From assembly GCF_003732545.1 (NCBI RefSeq), contig NZ_AYKF01000046.1, positions 1-64,000 of the forward strand: DNA of 64,000 bases, read 5' to 3'. Below the pieces are notes generated by a model, which saw only the letters and a list, made by a program, of their open reading frames with translations, searched no databases and had not been told where the DNA came from. This DNA comes from Salinisphaera orenii subsp. halophila YIM 95161. Lineage in GTDB: Bacteria; Pseudomonadota; Gammaproteobacteria; Nevskiales; Salinisphaeraceae. A program made the translations under genes and the position numbers. This document shows, piece by piece, positions 16,795-25,872 of this stretch; within the stretch, counting starts at the first letter, position 1; every line of letters begins with the position of its first letter.

Positions 16795-17520
16795 CTACGG
16801 ACAGCCGAGCCGATCGGCTAGATCCGTCAGGTTCCTCGCATGCAGGGTGTTGGCCGCATCGCCGGCGACCGGCTTCGGCGCGTCGGCGCCGAATTCCTCC
16901 GGACGTTCGATGTAGGCGGTCTGCAGGCCGCAGTCGCGCGCGGCGTCCAGATCGTCCTGGTGCGCGGCCACGAGCATCACCTGCCCGGGCTCGACGTCGA
17001 AGGTCTCGGCCACGCCGAGATAGGTGCGGGGGTCGGGCTTGTAGGCGCCGAAGGTTTCGGCCGAGAGGATGCAGTCCCAGGGCAGGCCGGCGCGTTTGGC
17101 CATGTCGGCCAGCAGGCCGATGTTGCCGTTGGACAGCGTGCACAGCATGAAGCGCGATCGCAGTCGTGCCAGTCCGGCCACCGCGTCGGGCCAGGGCGCC
17201 AGACGATGCCAGACGCGGTTGAGTTCGACACGGCTGGCCTCGTCCATGGCCGCGAGGCCGAAATCGGGCAGCACCGCATCGAGGATCATGCGGTTCAGCT
17301 CGTCGATACGCATCCAGCCGAGTTCGCCGGCGCGAACGCGCGCCATGGCCGGCTGATATCCCGCCCGCCAGGCGCGCGCGAACGCCGCGGCATCGATGTC
17401 CGGCGCGCGTGCGGCGATCTCGCGCATGACCGAACCGTGCCAGTCGACGACCGTACCGAAGACGTCGCAGGCGAGAATCCGCGGGATCGAAGCACCGGTG
17501 CGGGGCGCTGACGCGGTCAT
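16795..17520 (-). CDS. Type II (S)-2-haloacid dehalogenase-like HAD hydrolase
   Basis: The 241-residue HAD protein starts its core at ILACDVFGTVVDWHGS, with nucleophile Asp19. It continues with LCTLSNGNIGLL (motif II Ser/Asn) and SAETFGAYKPDPRTYL (motif III Lys), ending the core at VMLVAAHQDDLDAAR (motif IV). The SNGN and AYKPDP segments and the final AHQDDLDAA are those of type II haloacid dehalogenases rather than phosphatases. It would hydrolyse 2-haloalkanoic acids with inversion, though many annotated members are untested. The gene stands alone. Confidence 0.87.
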   Translation of the reverse strand: MTASAPRTGASIPRILACDVFGTVVDWHGSVMREIAARAPDIDAAAFARAWRAGYQPAMARVRAGELGWMRIDELNRMILDAVLPDFGLAAMDEASRVELNRVWHRLAPWPDAVAGLARLRSRFMLCTLSNGNIGLLADMAKRAGLPWDCILSAETFGAYKPDPRTYLGVAETFDVEPGQVMLVAAHQDDLDAARDCGLQTAYIERPEEFGADAPKPVAGDAANTLHARNLTDLADRLGCP

Positions 17521-17865
17521 CGCTCAATCATCCTCTTGCCGCGCGGCCCGGCGTCGGCCGATGACCGCGTTGTTGCCGACGCGTGACAAGGGCACACGGA
17601 CAACGGCCCGGATGTGCGGGCCGATCCTCGGGCGATGAATCGCGGCGGGCAGCGCATCAGGCGCTGCGTGGCGGCAAGCGCCGTCGGCTTGCGGACGCGA
17701 TTACGGCCGATCCCGGTGGCGTGGCGCCGGGCCGTGATGCCGCCGACCGGCCGAGCCGACCGCGATCGGTGAACGCGAATGCGCCAGCCGGAGATCGCCG
17801 CGATGTCACGCCAGCCCGCCGGTCGGCAGCGCCGCGCGCTCATGCGACGAAGGCGGCCAGGGCCG
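17521..17865. other. Gene-free stretch with a short GC hairpin
   Basis: This separates the dehalogenase start from the end of the carbonic anhydrase gene. A 7-bp perfect inverted repeat (CGGCCCG 17604-17610 / CGGGCCG 17617-17623) has no T tract; it might end the carbonic anhydrase transcript. Nothing else is visible. Confidence 0.5.
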
Positions 17866-18480
17866 TCACGCGGCGCCGTCGAAGAACGCGACTTCGCCCG
17901 TCTCCACGGCGTATTCGGCGCCGACCACCTTCAGGCCGTCGTTCTCGATGAGATCCTCCAGGATGGCCGAGCCGCGCCGTAGCTGGCGCACCGACTTGTC
18001 GACGTTGGCGCGTACCGCGGCGGCGACCAGCGCTGCGTGATCGTGGCGAAGATCGGTGTTGAGCAAAGGCGCGACCGACGGCCGCACGCGCTTGACGATC
18101 GAAGCCAGATTCGGGGACTGATTCTCGGTCGGCTGCTGCAGTTCGTTGAGCGTAGCCTGGATCGCGCCGCACTGGCTGTGACCGAGCACGACCACCAGCC
18201 GCGTGCCGAACATGGCGGCCGCGAACTCGATGCTGCCGATCTGCGACGGCGCCACGATGTTGCCGGCGACCCGGATCACGAACAGATCGCCCAGCCCCTG
18301 GTTGAACACCAGCTCCGCCGGCACGCGGGCATCCGAGCAGCCCAGCACGATGGCGAACGGCTCCTGCTGCTGCACCAGCTCGGCCTGGGAGCCGGCCAAT
18401 GTATCGGCGCTGCGGAGTCGAGTGACGAAATCGCGGTTGCCTCGCTTGAGCCGTTCGAGGGCTTCGTCGGCGGATATCAT
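17866..18480 (-). CDS. Beta-carbonic anhydrase
   Basis: The 204-residue enzyme interconverts CO2 and bicarbonate. Zinc ligands Cys48 (in LGCSDARVP), His101 and Cys104 (in GHSQCGAI) are all present, as is the catalytic dyad Asp50-Arg52. There is no signal peptide, so it is cytoplasmic. An alternative ATG lies upstream in a second frame and is not supported. The gene is single on the minus strand, with gene-free DNA on both sides. Confidence 0.95.
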   Translation of the reverse strand: MISADEALERLKRGNRDFVTRLRSADTLAGSQAELVQQQEPFAIVLGCSDARVPAELVFNQGLGDLFVIRVAGNIVAPSQIGSIEFAAAMFGTRLVVVLGHSQCGAIQATLNELQQPTENQSPNLASIVKRVRPSVAPLLNTDLRHDHAALVAAAVRANVDKSVRQLRRGSAILEDLIENDGLKVVGAEYAVETGEVAFFDGAA

Positions 18481-18867
18481 CCGGCATTCATCCTGTGTGA
18501 TGGGCTTTCAAGCAAAGGATGCGCAATAATTCGCGCGATCACAAACCGGCTCCGCGCGATCCGGGCGACGGCCGAGGCGAGCGGGCGATACGGCGCGCGA
18601 GTCGTGCGCCTCCGAATCCTGTGACCGACGTGCCGACCCGCCGACGCGACACAGCGTATCGGCCGCGAACCCGCGCGTCGTCCGTCGTTGTCGCCGTTGC
18701 CGACTCGTGCCACGACGGCGGCCGAGCCGCAGAGCCGACGTATCGTGGTCCGAAACAAGGCGCGAGCGGCAGTCCGTCTGGCCGGGACAGTCGGGAGATA
18801 AGCCCCTGCCGGCCGTGCATGGATGCTGCGGCGCAGCTGTCGCCGCCGGCACGGGCCTTGTTCGGCG
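18481..18867. other. Gene-free stretch upstream of the carbonic anhydrase gene
   Basis: Overlapping GC-rich open frames occur on both strands but none has a ribosome-binding site or recognisable motif. The carbonic anhydrase promoter should lie here; I cannot point to a clear one. Confidence 0.55.
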
Positions 18868-19269
18868 CTATTCGAGCGCGACGTAGCACGCCGGCGTGAA
18901 TCGAGGCGAGCAGATTGCGTAGAACACCAGATCGGTGTCGCCGATGTTCTCGATGCGCTGGGCGACGCCGGCCGGAATGCGCACCACGTCGCCGGCGGCG
19001 ACGTCGGCCGGGGGGCGCTCACCGATCTCGGCTCGCCCGAGTCCGCTGACGATGAGATAGCGTTCGTGGATGTCGATCAGGTGATGCCATGCGGTCGTCA
19101 CGCCCGGCCGAACCCGGGCCCGCGCGATCGACACCGCGCCGTCTTCGGCGTCGTTGGCCACCTCCAGGATAGAGCAGCGTTCCTCGGTCTCGAATTCCGT
19201 CACCGCATCGGCGCGCCGTATACCGGAGCGCACGGCGGACGGGCCGCGGTCCGGGTCATCCTTAGGCAT
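18868..19269 (-). CDS. Small cupin-domain protein
   Basis: I choose the ATG at 19269 (MPKDDPDRG), which overlaps the stop of the upstream STAS gene by 8 nt; an in-frame start 27 bp further up is less likely. The 133-residue protein carries one cupin barrel. Motif 1 is ARVRPGVTTAWHHLIDIHERYLIVSG, read in pieces, with His-His and Glu as probable metal ligands. Motif 2 is AAGDVVRIPAGVAQRIENIGDTDLVF. Such stand-alone cupins bind metals and often small acids; no substrate can be assigned. The overlap indicates coexpression with the STAS-like protein. Confidence 0.85.
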   Translation of the reverse strand: MPKDDPDRGPSAVRSGIRRADAVTEFETEERCSILEVANDAEDGAVSIARARVRPGVTTAWHHLIDIHERYLIVSGLGRAEIGERPPADVAAGDVVRIPAGVAQRIENIGDTDLVFYAICSPRFTPACYVALE

Positions 19270-19624
19270 CGCGAATCCACGACCGGGCAGCGTCACGCTC
19301 GTTGAAGGCGAAGGACCGGATATCGAGGCCGGGCACCAGCCGGCCCGCGGCCGAGGCGACCTTCTGGGCCCAGGCCGTGTCGGTGACGATCGCCTCGCGC
19401 TCGAGCAGGTTCCAGTGCTTGACCGCCGCCTTCAGGTCCCCGAGCAGTGCATCGGCCGACAGGCCGCCGAAATCGTGCAGTTCGAGATAGATGCGCAGAC
19501 GATCGTGAACCGCGAGCTTCTTCTCGATCGTGGACAGCACAGGAGTCAGATCCTCGGCGGTGGTCTTGCCGTCGACGTGCAGGGCGACGACGCGATCGTC
19601 ATCGAATGGGAGAATACGGATCAT
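19262..19624 (-). CDS. STAS/SEC14-like (SpoIIAA-type) protein
   Basis: The 120-residue protein matches the SpoIIAA-like STAS/SEC14 family. It has a short N-terminal strand, VVALHVDGKTTAEDL, LRIYLELHDFGGLSADALLGDLK (in parts) and a C-terminal VPGLDIRSFAFNERDAARSWI. It lacks the conserved serine context of true anti-sigma antagonists. The family is common in proteobacteria and its role is unknown. Its stop overlaps the downstream cupin start by 8 nt. Confidence 0.85.
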   Translation of the reverse strand: MIRILPFDDDRVVALHVDGKTTAEDLTPVLSTIEKKLAVHDRLRIYLELHDFGGLSADALLGDLKAAVKHWNLLEREAIVTDTAWAQKVASAAGRLVPGLDIRSFAFNERDAARSWIRDA

Positions 19625-19875
19625 CGGGGACTCCGGAAACAGTGTGATGCCGGAAGGCTAGCAGATACCGCCTTCGGCGCAGATGGCGGCACCGAGGCGG
19701 CCCGTTTCGGGTTCGAGCGGTAACGACCAAGTGCGAGCGGCATCGCGTCGAGGCGCTCGCGCGGTGGCGTGGGCGGCACGAACCGTGCAGAAGCCTTGAT
19801 TCGGTCGCTGAACAGGCCATGTTCGGTCACACGCGGCGTGTGCCATACGTCGCATCACGCCATGACGAGGTCCGC

Positions 19876-21111
19876 ATGAAGACAATCGCTGTTCTCGGCG
19901 GCGGCATCACCGGTGTCACCACGGCCTATGCGCTGGTGCGGCGCGGGTTCGACGTCACGCTCTACGAGCGCAACCGCTATCCGGCCATGGAGACTTCGTT
20001 CGCCAACGGCGCGCAGCTGTCGGCCTGCAATGCCGAAGCATGGAACCACTGGCCCACCATCCTCAAGGGACTGAAGTGGATGTTCCGTGGCGACGCGCCG
20101 TTGCTCGTCAACCCCAAGCCGTCCTGGCACAAGATCTCCTGGTTCGCCGAATTCATGGCCGCGATTCCGCAGTACGGGCCGAACACGACCGAAAGCGTAC
20201 GGTTGGCGATCGCCGCCCGCGAACACCTGTTCGGCTGGGCCGAGACCGAGGGCATCGACTTCGACGCCAAACACACGGGCCTGATGCACGTCTATCGGAA
20301 CAAGGCGGATTTCGACCACGCCGCGGCGGTTAACCCGCTGCTGGAAGCCGGCGGCCTGGAGCGACGCGCGGTCACGCCGGAGGAGATGCGCGCGCTCGAG
20401 CCGACACTGGTCGCGGACTACTACGGCGGCTTCTATACCGAAAGCGACGCCACTGGCGATATCCATATGTACACCCACGGTCTGGCGCGCGCCGCCGAAC
20501 GGCGCGGCGCGGCGCTGCGCTATCGGCACGCCGTGCGCCGCGTGCACAGCGACGGCCGTCGCGTGACGATCACCGCGGAGCACGGGGGCCAGGAAACCCG
20601 GGCGGTTCACGATGCCGTGGTGGTCTGCGCGGGCAACACCAGCCGCGACTTCGCCGCCCAGCTGGGCGACCGCGTCAACGTCTATCCGGTCAAGGGCTAC
20701 TCGATCACCGTCAACCTGGGCGATGACGCATCGCGGGCCGCCGCCCCCGAGGTCAGCCTGCTCGACGACGCGGTCAAGCTCGTCAGCAGTCGGTTGGGGA
20801 CGGATCGCCTGCGGGTCGCCGGCAGCGCCGAGTTCAACGGCTTCAACCACGATATCCGCGCCGACCGGATCGAGCCGCTGACGCGCTGGGTCGAGACCTA
20901 TTTCCCGGATGTGAACACCCGTGACGTCGTGCCCTGGGCCGGTCTGCGCCCGATGATGCCGAACATGTTGCCGCGTGTCGGTCGCGGCCGGCGATCGTCG
21001 AACGTGTTCTACAACACCGGCCACGGCCATCTCGGCTGGACGCTGTCGGCGGCCACGGCGGACACCATCGCGGGCATCGTCGAGTCGAGCGCCGCGACGC
21101 CGTCGGCCTGA
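19876..21111 (+). CDS. dadA: D-amino-acid dehydrogenase (DadA-type FAD oxidoreductase)
   Basis: I start at ATG 19876, which puts the FAD-binding GGGITG loop at residues 8-13 as expected; upstream in-frame codons would add 19 unlikely residues. The 411-residue protein shows the DAO fold: ETSFANGAQLSACNAEAWNH after the dinucleotide fold, a VKGYSITVNL segment in the substrate domain and a C-terminal NTGHGHLGWTLSAATADTIA FAD motif. DadA oxidises D-amino acids, mainly D-alanine, to 2-oxo acids with electrons passed to quinones. No alanine racemase lies next to it. Confidence 0.9.
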   Translation: MKTIAVLGGGITGVTTAYALVRRGFDVTLYERNRYPAMETSFANGAQLSACNAEAWNHWPTILKGLKWMFRGDAPLLVNPKPSWHKISWFAEFMAAIPQYGPNTTESVRLAIAAREHLFGWAETEGIDFDAKHTGLMHVYRNKADFDHAAAVNPLLEAGGLERRAVTPEEMRALEPTLVADYYGGFYTESDATGDIHMYTHGLARAAERRGAALRYRHAVRRVHSDGRRVTITAEHGGQETRAVHDAVVVCAGNTSRDFAAQLGDRVNVYPVKGYSITVNLGDDASRAAAPEVSLLDDAVKLVSSRLGTDRLRVAGSAEFNGFNHDIRADRIEPLTRWVETYFPDVNTRDVVPWAGLRPMMPNMLPRVGRGRRSSNVFYNTGHGHLGWTLSAATADTIAGIVESSAATPSA

Positions 21112-21814
21112 GTTCGGGCGACGAGTGCGATGGCGCGACCATCGTGCGGGCGAGATCGAGCCGTCGATCAGCGTGAGTGCGATGGCTCCCGGTCGGCCAT
21201 GACCCACGCCGGACCCGCCGCGGCCGCTGCGCCGCCGCTGGGGCGCACTCGACCAACAGCAACGCATCGGCCCGGCCGGCGCGAGGCGTCGCCGGTCTGA
21301 CGCAGTAAGGCGACGCCGCACGTACGCAGGATAGGGTTCGGGCCCAGCCGAACGACGCTGCATGACTCGGCGCGAACGGCCCGCGGAGGCACGATTGGCC
21401 GCGTTCCGTGCCTGCCGAGCATGGCGGTGCGGCCGCGTTGACGGCATGCCTCTCGAACGGCCGGGGCGCCGGCGGGCGTGTGCCCGCGCGGGCCGGCCAA
21501 CCGTGGCCGACGGATTCGGGCCGCCGTCGGCGCGAACGGCACGCGGCTGATCACGCGCCACGCGGACGATCTCTCATTCGCGCGCCTCCGCTGCGATCCG
21601 GCGTGGCGCCCATCGTCTATCGCCGATCACCGTTCGCCCGCACGGACGGTCGGAGGGCCGGAGGGCCGGGTCCTGCCGTCGAGCGCCGGGCGCAGACTCG
21701 GGTCACAACGCCCGCAGCGTTCGCCGCCGATGAATGCGGTCCGGAATCGCACCAATCAGTCTGGCGCAATGCACCCGTCCGGCGCATTGGAGAGCTCGGC
21801 CGGCTCGTCCAAGG

Positions 21815-21827
21815 CGTGCACTGCACG
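21815..21827. promoter_or_regulatory. Palindrome CGTGCA-C-TGCACG, candidate enhancer site
   Basis: This is a perfect 13-bp palindrome about 160 bp upstream of the sigma-54-type -24 element of eutB, with a second half-like GTGCAC at 21834-21839. The distance is typical for enhancer-binding protein sites. The assignment is inference. Confidence 0.4.
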
Positions 21828-21973
21828 ATACAAGTGCACGGTCTGCGTCACGATGATGCAACACCGCGACGCGCCGGCCGCTCATGACGCCGGTCGGCAT
21901 GTAACGCCTACGGTCTACGGTATCGGGCGCGTCACGGCCTTTGATCGGGCGCGCGGATCGTCGCCTCCGGGGC

Positions 21974-21989
21974 TGGCAGGCAACTTGCA
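21974..21989 (+). promoter_or_regulatory. Sigma-54 (RpoN) type -24/-12 promoter of eutBC-eat
   Basis: TGGCAGGCAACTTGCA matches the consensus TGGCACGNNNNTTGCA at every defined position but one. GG is at 21975-21976, GC at 21987-21988, and the spacing is the required one. It is oriented toward eutB, whose start is 140 bp downstream. In Pseudomonas aeruginosa the orthologous eat-eutBC operon is known to need RpoN and the enhancer-binding protein EatR, which supports the reading. Confidence 0.65.
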
Positions 21990-22129
21990 TTCCGCCGTGA
22001 GCTTCGCCCCCGTCGATAGACAGCACGCGACCAAGGGATGATCGCCGAATGCGCCGGGGCGGCGTAGTTTCGAAGAAGTCCCGGGCTGCGGTCAGCCGCC
22101 GCAGCCCCCGTTGCCAACCGGAGGTCCGG

Positions 22130-23542
22130 ATGACGAGCCGTTATCGCCACACGCTCGGTACCACCACCTACCATTTCGACAGCCTCGCGGAGGTCATGGC
22201 CAAGGCCAGTCCCGCGCGCTCGGGGGATCGGCTGGCCGGCGTCATCGCCGAATCCGCCGAGGAACGCGTGGTCGCACAGATGGTGCTGGCCGAACTGCCG
22301 CTCAAGGTCTTTCTAGAAGAGGCGCTGGTGCCCTACGAGGACGACGAGATCACCCGTCTGATCCTCGACGAGCACGACCCCGCCGCGTTCGAGCCGGTGT
22401 CGCATCTCACGGTCGGGGATTTCCGCAACTGGCTGCTCGGCGACGAGGCCACGCCCGACGCGCTGGCCCGCCTGCGGCCGGGGCTGACGCCGGAAATGGT
22501 CGCGGCGGTCAGCAAGATCATGCGCAATCAGGATCTGATCCTCGTTGCGAAGAAGTGCCACGTGGTGACCGCGTTCCGCAACACCATCGGCCAGCCGGGG
22601 CATCTGTCCACCCGGCTGCAGCCCAACCACCCGACCGACGACGCCACCGGCATCGCGGCCAGCATCCTCGACGGGCTGCTCTACGGCAACGGCGACGCGG
22701 TGATCGGCATCAACCCGGCGACCGACAACGTGACCCAGTCGGTCAAGCTCATGCGGATGCTCGACGAGGTGATCCGCAAGTACGAGATTCCGACCCAGTC
22801 CTGCGTGCTGACCCATGTTACGAACACGCTCGAGGCGATCGAATCCGGCGCGCCGGTCGATCTGGTGTTCCAGTCGATCGGCGGCACCGAGGCCACCAAT
22901 CGCAGCTTCGGCTTCGGCCTCTCGGATCTGGCCGAGGCCCGCGACGCCGCCCTGGGCCTCAAGCGCGGCACGGTCGGCGACAACGTCATGTACTTCGAGA
23001 CCGGGCAGGGCAGTTCGCTGTCCGCCGACGCGCACCACGGGCTCGACCAGCAGACCTGCGAGGCCCGCGCCTATGCGGTCGCACGCAAGTTCGAGCCGTT
23101 GCTGGTGAACACCGTCGTCGGCTTCATCGGCCCGGAGTATCTGTTCGACGGCAAGGAGATCATCCGCGCCGGCCTCGAGGACCACTGCTGCGGCAAGCTG
23201 CTCGGCGTGCCGATGGGCTGCGACGTCTGCTACACGAACCACGCCGAGGCGGACCAGAACGACATGGACAACCTGCTCACGCTGCTGGGGGTGGCCGGCT
23301 GCAACTTCGTGATGGGCATTCCCGGCTCCGACGACATCATGCTCAATTACCAGACGACCTCGTTCCACGACGCGCTCTATGCGCGCCGCGCACTCGGTCT
23401 GCGGCCGGCGCCGGAGTTCGAGCGCTGGCTCGACCACATGGGCGTGTTCGAAGACGTCACCGCAATGCGCCCGAGCCGCGAAGTGCCCGCGGCCTTCGCG
23501 CCCTCGCTGGACCGGATCTCCACGGAGGCACGTGATGGCTGA
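22130..23542 (+). CDS. eutB: Ethanolamine ammonia-lyase large subunit EutB
   Basis: The 470-residue protein is the catalytic TIM-barrel subunit of the adenosylcobalamin enzyme that splits ethanolamine into acetaldehyde and ammonia. It carries the family landmarks TRLQPNHPTDDATGIAAS, IGINPATDN, FQSIGGTEATNRSFG, YFETGQGSSLSADAHHG, a CDVCYTNHAEADQNDM segment and IPGSDDIMLNYQTTSFHD. ATG 22130 is preceded by GGAGG at 22120-22124; the 27 upstream codons of the open frame are not part of it. The stop overlaps eutC by 8 nt. Confidence 0.97.
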   Translation: MTSRYRHTLGTTTYHFDSLAEVMAKASPARSGDRLAGVIAESAEERVVAQMVLAELPLKVFLEEALVPYEDDEITRLILDEHDPAAFEPVSHLTVGDFRNWLLGDEATPDALARLRPGLTPEMVAAVSKIMRNQDLILVAKKCHVVTAFRNTIGQPGHLSTRLQPNHPTDDATGIAASILDGLLYGNGDAVIGINPATDNVTQSVKLMRMLDEVIRKYEIPTQSCVLTHVTNTLEAIESGAPVDLVFQSIGGTEATNRSFGFGLSDLAEARDAALGLKRGTVGDNVMYFETGQGSSLSADAHHGLDQQTCEARAYAVARKFEPLLVNTVVGFIGPEYLFDGKEIIRAGLEDHCCGKLLGVPMGCDVCYTNHAEADQNDMDNLLTLLGVAGCNFVMGIPGSDDIMLNYQTTSFHDALYARRALGLRPAPEFERWLDHMGVFEDVTAMRPSREVPAAFAPSLDRISTEARDG

Positions 23543-24383
23543 CGAGACCGACCCCGCGGAAACGACCGAGACCGCGGTCGTGCGCAACCCCTGGCGGCGG
23601 CTGCGCAGCTTCACCGATGCCCGCATCGGTCTGGGGCGGGCGGGCATCAGTCTGCCCACCAGCCGGCTGCTCGAATTCCAGCTCGCCCATGCCCAGGCGC
23701 GGGACGCCGTGCATTGGCCTCTCGACGTGCCCGCGCTGTGCGAACAACTCGCCGACTGCGGGAAACCGGTGCCGGCCGGGGAGCCGATCGCACTGCATAC
23801 CCGCGCCGAGCACCGCACCATGTATCTGCAGCGCCCGGACCTCGGCCGCCGATTGGACGAGGCATCAATCGAGCGCCTGTCGCAGACCGGCGATGACCAC
23901 GGCGCGGCCTTCGACCTGGCGCTGGTGGTCGTCGACGGGCTTTCAGCGCGGGCGGTTCAGGAGCACGCCGCGCCCTTCATCTCGGCCCTGGCCGAGGCGC
24001 TGGGCGAAGACGACGCGACGTGGCGCATCGCGCCGCTGACCGTCGTGGAGCAGGGCCGTGTGGCCATCGGCGACGAGATCGGCGAACGGCTCAACGCCCG
24101 GGCCGTGGTCGTGCTGGTCGGCGAGCGGCCCGGGCTGAGCTCGCCGGACAGCCTTGGCCTGTATCTCACCTGGGGCCCACGGGTCGGCGTGACCGACGCC
24201 GACCGCAACTGCATCTCCAATGTACGACCGGCCGGCCTGGCACTGACCGAGGCGGCCCGGCGACTGCGTTATCTGCTGCGCGAGGCGCGCGAACGCGAAC
24301 TCTCCGGGGTGGCGCTCAAGGACCGCAGCGAGGACGACGTGATCGAACACGCCGGCGAGCCCGGCAATTTCCTGACCGACTGA
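23535..24383 (+). CDS. eutC: Ethanolamine ammonia-lyase small subunit EutC
   Basis: The 282-residue subunit contributes to the cobalamin site. It shows RNPWRRLRSFTDARIGLGRAGIS (in parts), LEFQLAHAQARDAVH, the DLALVVVDGLSARAVQ segment and VVLVGERPGLSSPDSLGLYLTW, ending in DRNCISNVRPAGL. The start at ATG 23535 lies inside the last codons of eutB behind GGAGG; a GTG one codon upstream is an alternative. The permease gene follows after 20 bp. Confidence 0.97.
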   Translation: MADETDPAETTETAVVRNPWRRLRSFTDARIGLGRAGISLPTSRLLEFQLAHAQARDAVHWPLDVPALCEQLADCGKPVPAGEPIALHTRAEHRTMYLQRPDLGRRLDEASIERLSQTGDDHGAAFDLALVVVDGLSARAVQEHAAPFISALAEALGEDDATWRIAPLTVVEQGRVAIGDEIGERLNARAVVVLVGERPGLSSPDSLGLYLTWGPRVGVTDADRNCISNVRPAGLALTEAARRLRYLLREARERELSGVALKDRSEDDVIEHAGEPGNFLTD

Positions 24384-24403
24384 GAATCAAAGGATATCCA
24401 CCG

Positions 24404-25840
24404 ATGAGCGCATCCGATATCGACGACGACTATCTGGCCAAGCGACAGCTACAGCGCGGCACGGCCGGCTGGGTGCTGCTCGCCGGTCTGGGCGTGTCGT
24501 ACGTCATCTCCGGCGATTTCGCCGGCTGGAACTTCGGCATCGGCGAGGCCGGCTGGGGCGGCTTCGCGATCGCCGCGGTACTCATGGGCATCATGTATTT
24601 CACGCTCGTGCTGTCGCTGGCCGAAATGTCCGCGGCGATCCCGGCGGCGGGCGGCGGTTACAGTTTCGCCCGCCAGGCCATGGGCCCGACCGGCGGCTAT
24701 CTCACCGGCCTGGCGGTGCTCATCGAATACGCGCTGGCGCCGGCGGCGATCGTGGTCTTCATCGGCGCCGCGGTGGGGGAGTTGATCGGCCTGAACGGCC
24801 CGATCGTCTATGCCGCGTTCTACCTGGTGTTCATCGGCATACACCTAGCCGGCGTGGGCGAAGCGCTCAAGGTCATGATGGCGATCAGCGGCCTCGCGGT
24901 GTTCGCGATTCTGGCCACCGCCGTGGCGCTGATCGGCGATTTCCAGGTCAGCAACCTGTTCGACATCGCGCCCACGGACGCCTTCGGCGCATCGAGCTTC
25001 ATGCCGATGGGCTGGTACGGCATCTGGGCCGCGCTGCCCTTCGGCATGTGGCTGTTCCTGGCGGTCGAGGGTGTGCCGCTCGGCGCGGAAGAGGCCAAGG
25101 ATCCGGCCCGCGACGTGCCCAAGGGCATCATCGGCGCGATGCTGTTCCTGCTGGTGACCGCGGTGCTGGTGGTGTTTCTGCTCGCCGGTGCGGCCGGCGC
25201 CGAGGCGATCGGCGAGAGCGGCGTGCCGCTGGTCACCGCGCTCCAGGATACCGGCAGCACGACGCTGGCCACGGTCGTCAACGTGCTCGGCATGGCCGGC
25301 CTGATCGCGTCGTTCTTCTCTATCATCTACGGCTACAGCCGGCTCGTGTTCGCGCTGTCGCGCGCCGGCTATCTGCCGAAGTTCCTGTCGCTGACCAGCG
25401 CCCGCAAGGCACCGACCTGGGCGCTGATCGTGCCCGGCGTACTCGGTTTCATCGCCTCGCTGAGCGGCGCCGGTGATCTGATTCTGGGCATGGCCGTGGT
25501 CGGGGCCACGCTGTCCTACGCGTTGATGGCGGGCAGCCACATCCTGCTGCGCGTCAATCAGCCGAACCTGAATCGGCCGTACCACACGCCCGGCGGCATC
25601 GTGACGTCCGGCATCGCGCTCGTGCTCTCGCTGATCGCGCTGACCGGCGTGTATGCCTTCGATCCCGGGGCCTTCGGCTACACCTTGGTACTGTTCGCGG
25701 TCGGCGCCGTCTACTTCTTCGCCTACAGTCGGCACCATCTCGTGGCCAAGACGGCGGCCGAGGAGTTCGACCTGCTGGCCCGTGCGGAGTCCGATCTGGA
25801 CGCACCCGATACCGAGGACGCATCACGCGGCAACACTTGA
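24404..25840 (+). CDS. eat: Ethanolamine permease (APC family)
   Basis: The 478-residue transporter has about 12 membrane helices. An N-terminal GVSYVISGDFAGWNFGIGEAGWGGF stretch, read in parts, is typical of Eat/EutP-type ethanolamine permeases. A second conserved region reads FLAVEGVPLGAEEAKDPARDVPKGI (in parts). ATG 24404 sits 7 bp after AAAGGA and the frame does not need the long upstream extension. Location immediately after eutBC supports import of ethanolamine. Three hairpins follow the stop. Confidence 0.93.
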   Translation: MSASDIDDDYLAKRQLQRGTAGWVLLAGLGVSYVISGDFAGWNFGIGEAGWGGFAIAAVLMGIMYFTLVLSLAEMSAAIPAAGGGYSFARQAMGPTGGYLTGLAVLIEYALAPAAIVVFIGAAVGELIGLNGPIVYAAFYLVFIGIHLAGVGEALKVMMAISGLAVFAILATAVALIGDFQVSNLFDIAPTDAFGASSFMPMGWYGIWAALPFGMWLFLAVEGVPLGAEEAKDPARDVPKGIIGAMLFLLVTAVLVVFLLAGAAGAEAIGESGVPLVTALQDTGSTTLATVVNVLGMAGLIASFFSIIYGYSRLVFALSRAGYLPKFLSLTSARKAPTWALIVPGVLGFIASLSGAGDLILGMAVVGATLSYALMAGSHILLRVNQPNLNRPYHTPGGIVTSGIALVLSLIALTGVYAFDPGAFGYTLVLFAVGAVYFFAYSRHHLVAKTAAEEFDLLARAESDLDAPDTEDASRGNT

Positions 25841-25872
25841 GCGGTCATCACGGTGCCGCCGCTTCGATCCGG

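Larger units (their letters stand above)
21112..22129. other. One-kilobase gene-free region upstream of the eut operon
   Basis: No convincing CDS exists here on either strand; the open frames are rich in Arg/Pro/Ala and overlap each other. The right half holds a palindrome at 21815-21827, a GTGCAC copy at 21834-21839 and a sigma-54-type promoter at 21974-21989, described separately. A 12-bp direct repeat (GAGTGCGATGGC) occurs near 21124 and 21175. Confidence 0.6.

Noticed and set aside
21362-22041. Several overlapping plus-strand frames in the gap before eutB
   Set aside because: They have biased Arg/Pro/Ala composition, no ribosome-binding sites and overlap the predicted sigma-54 promoter.
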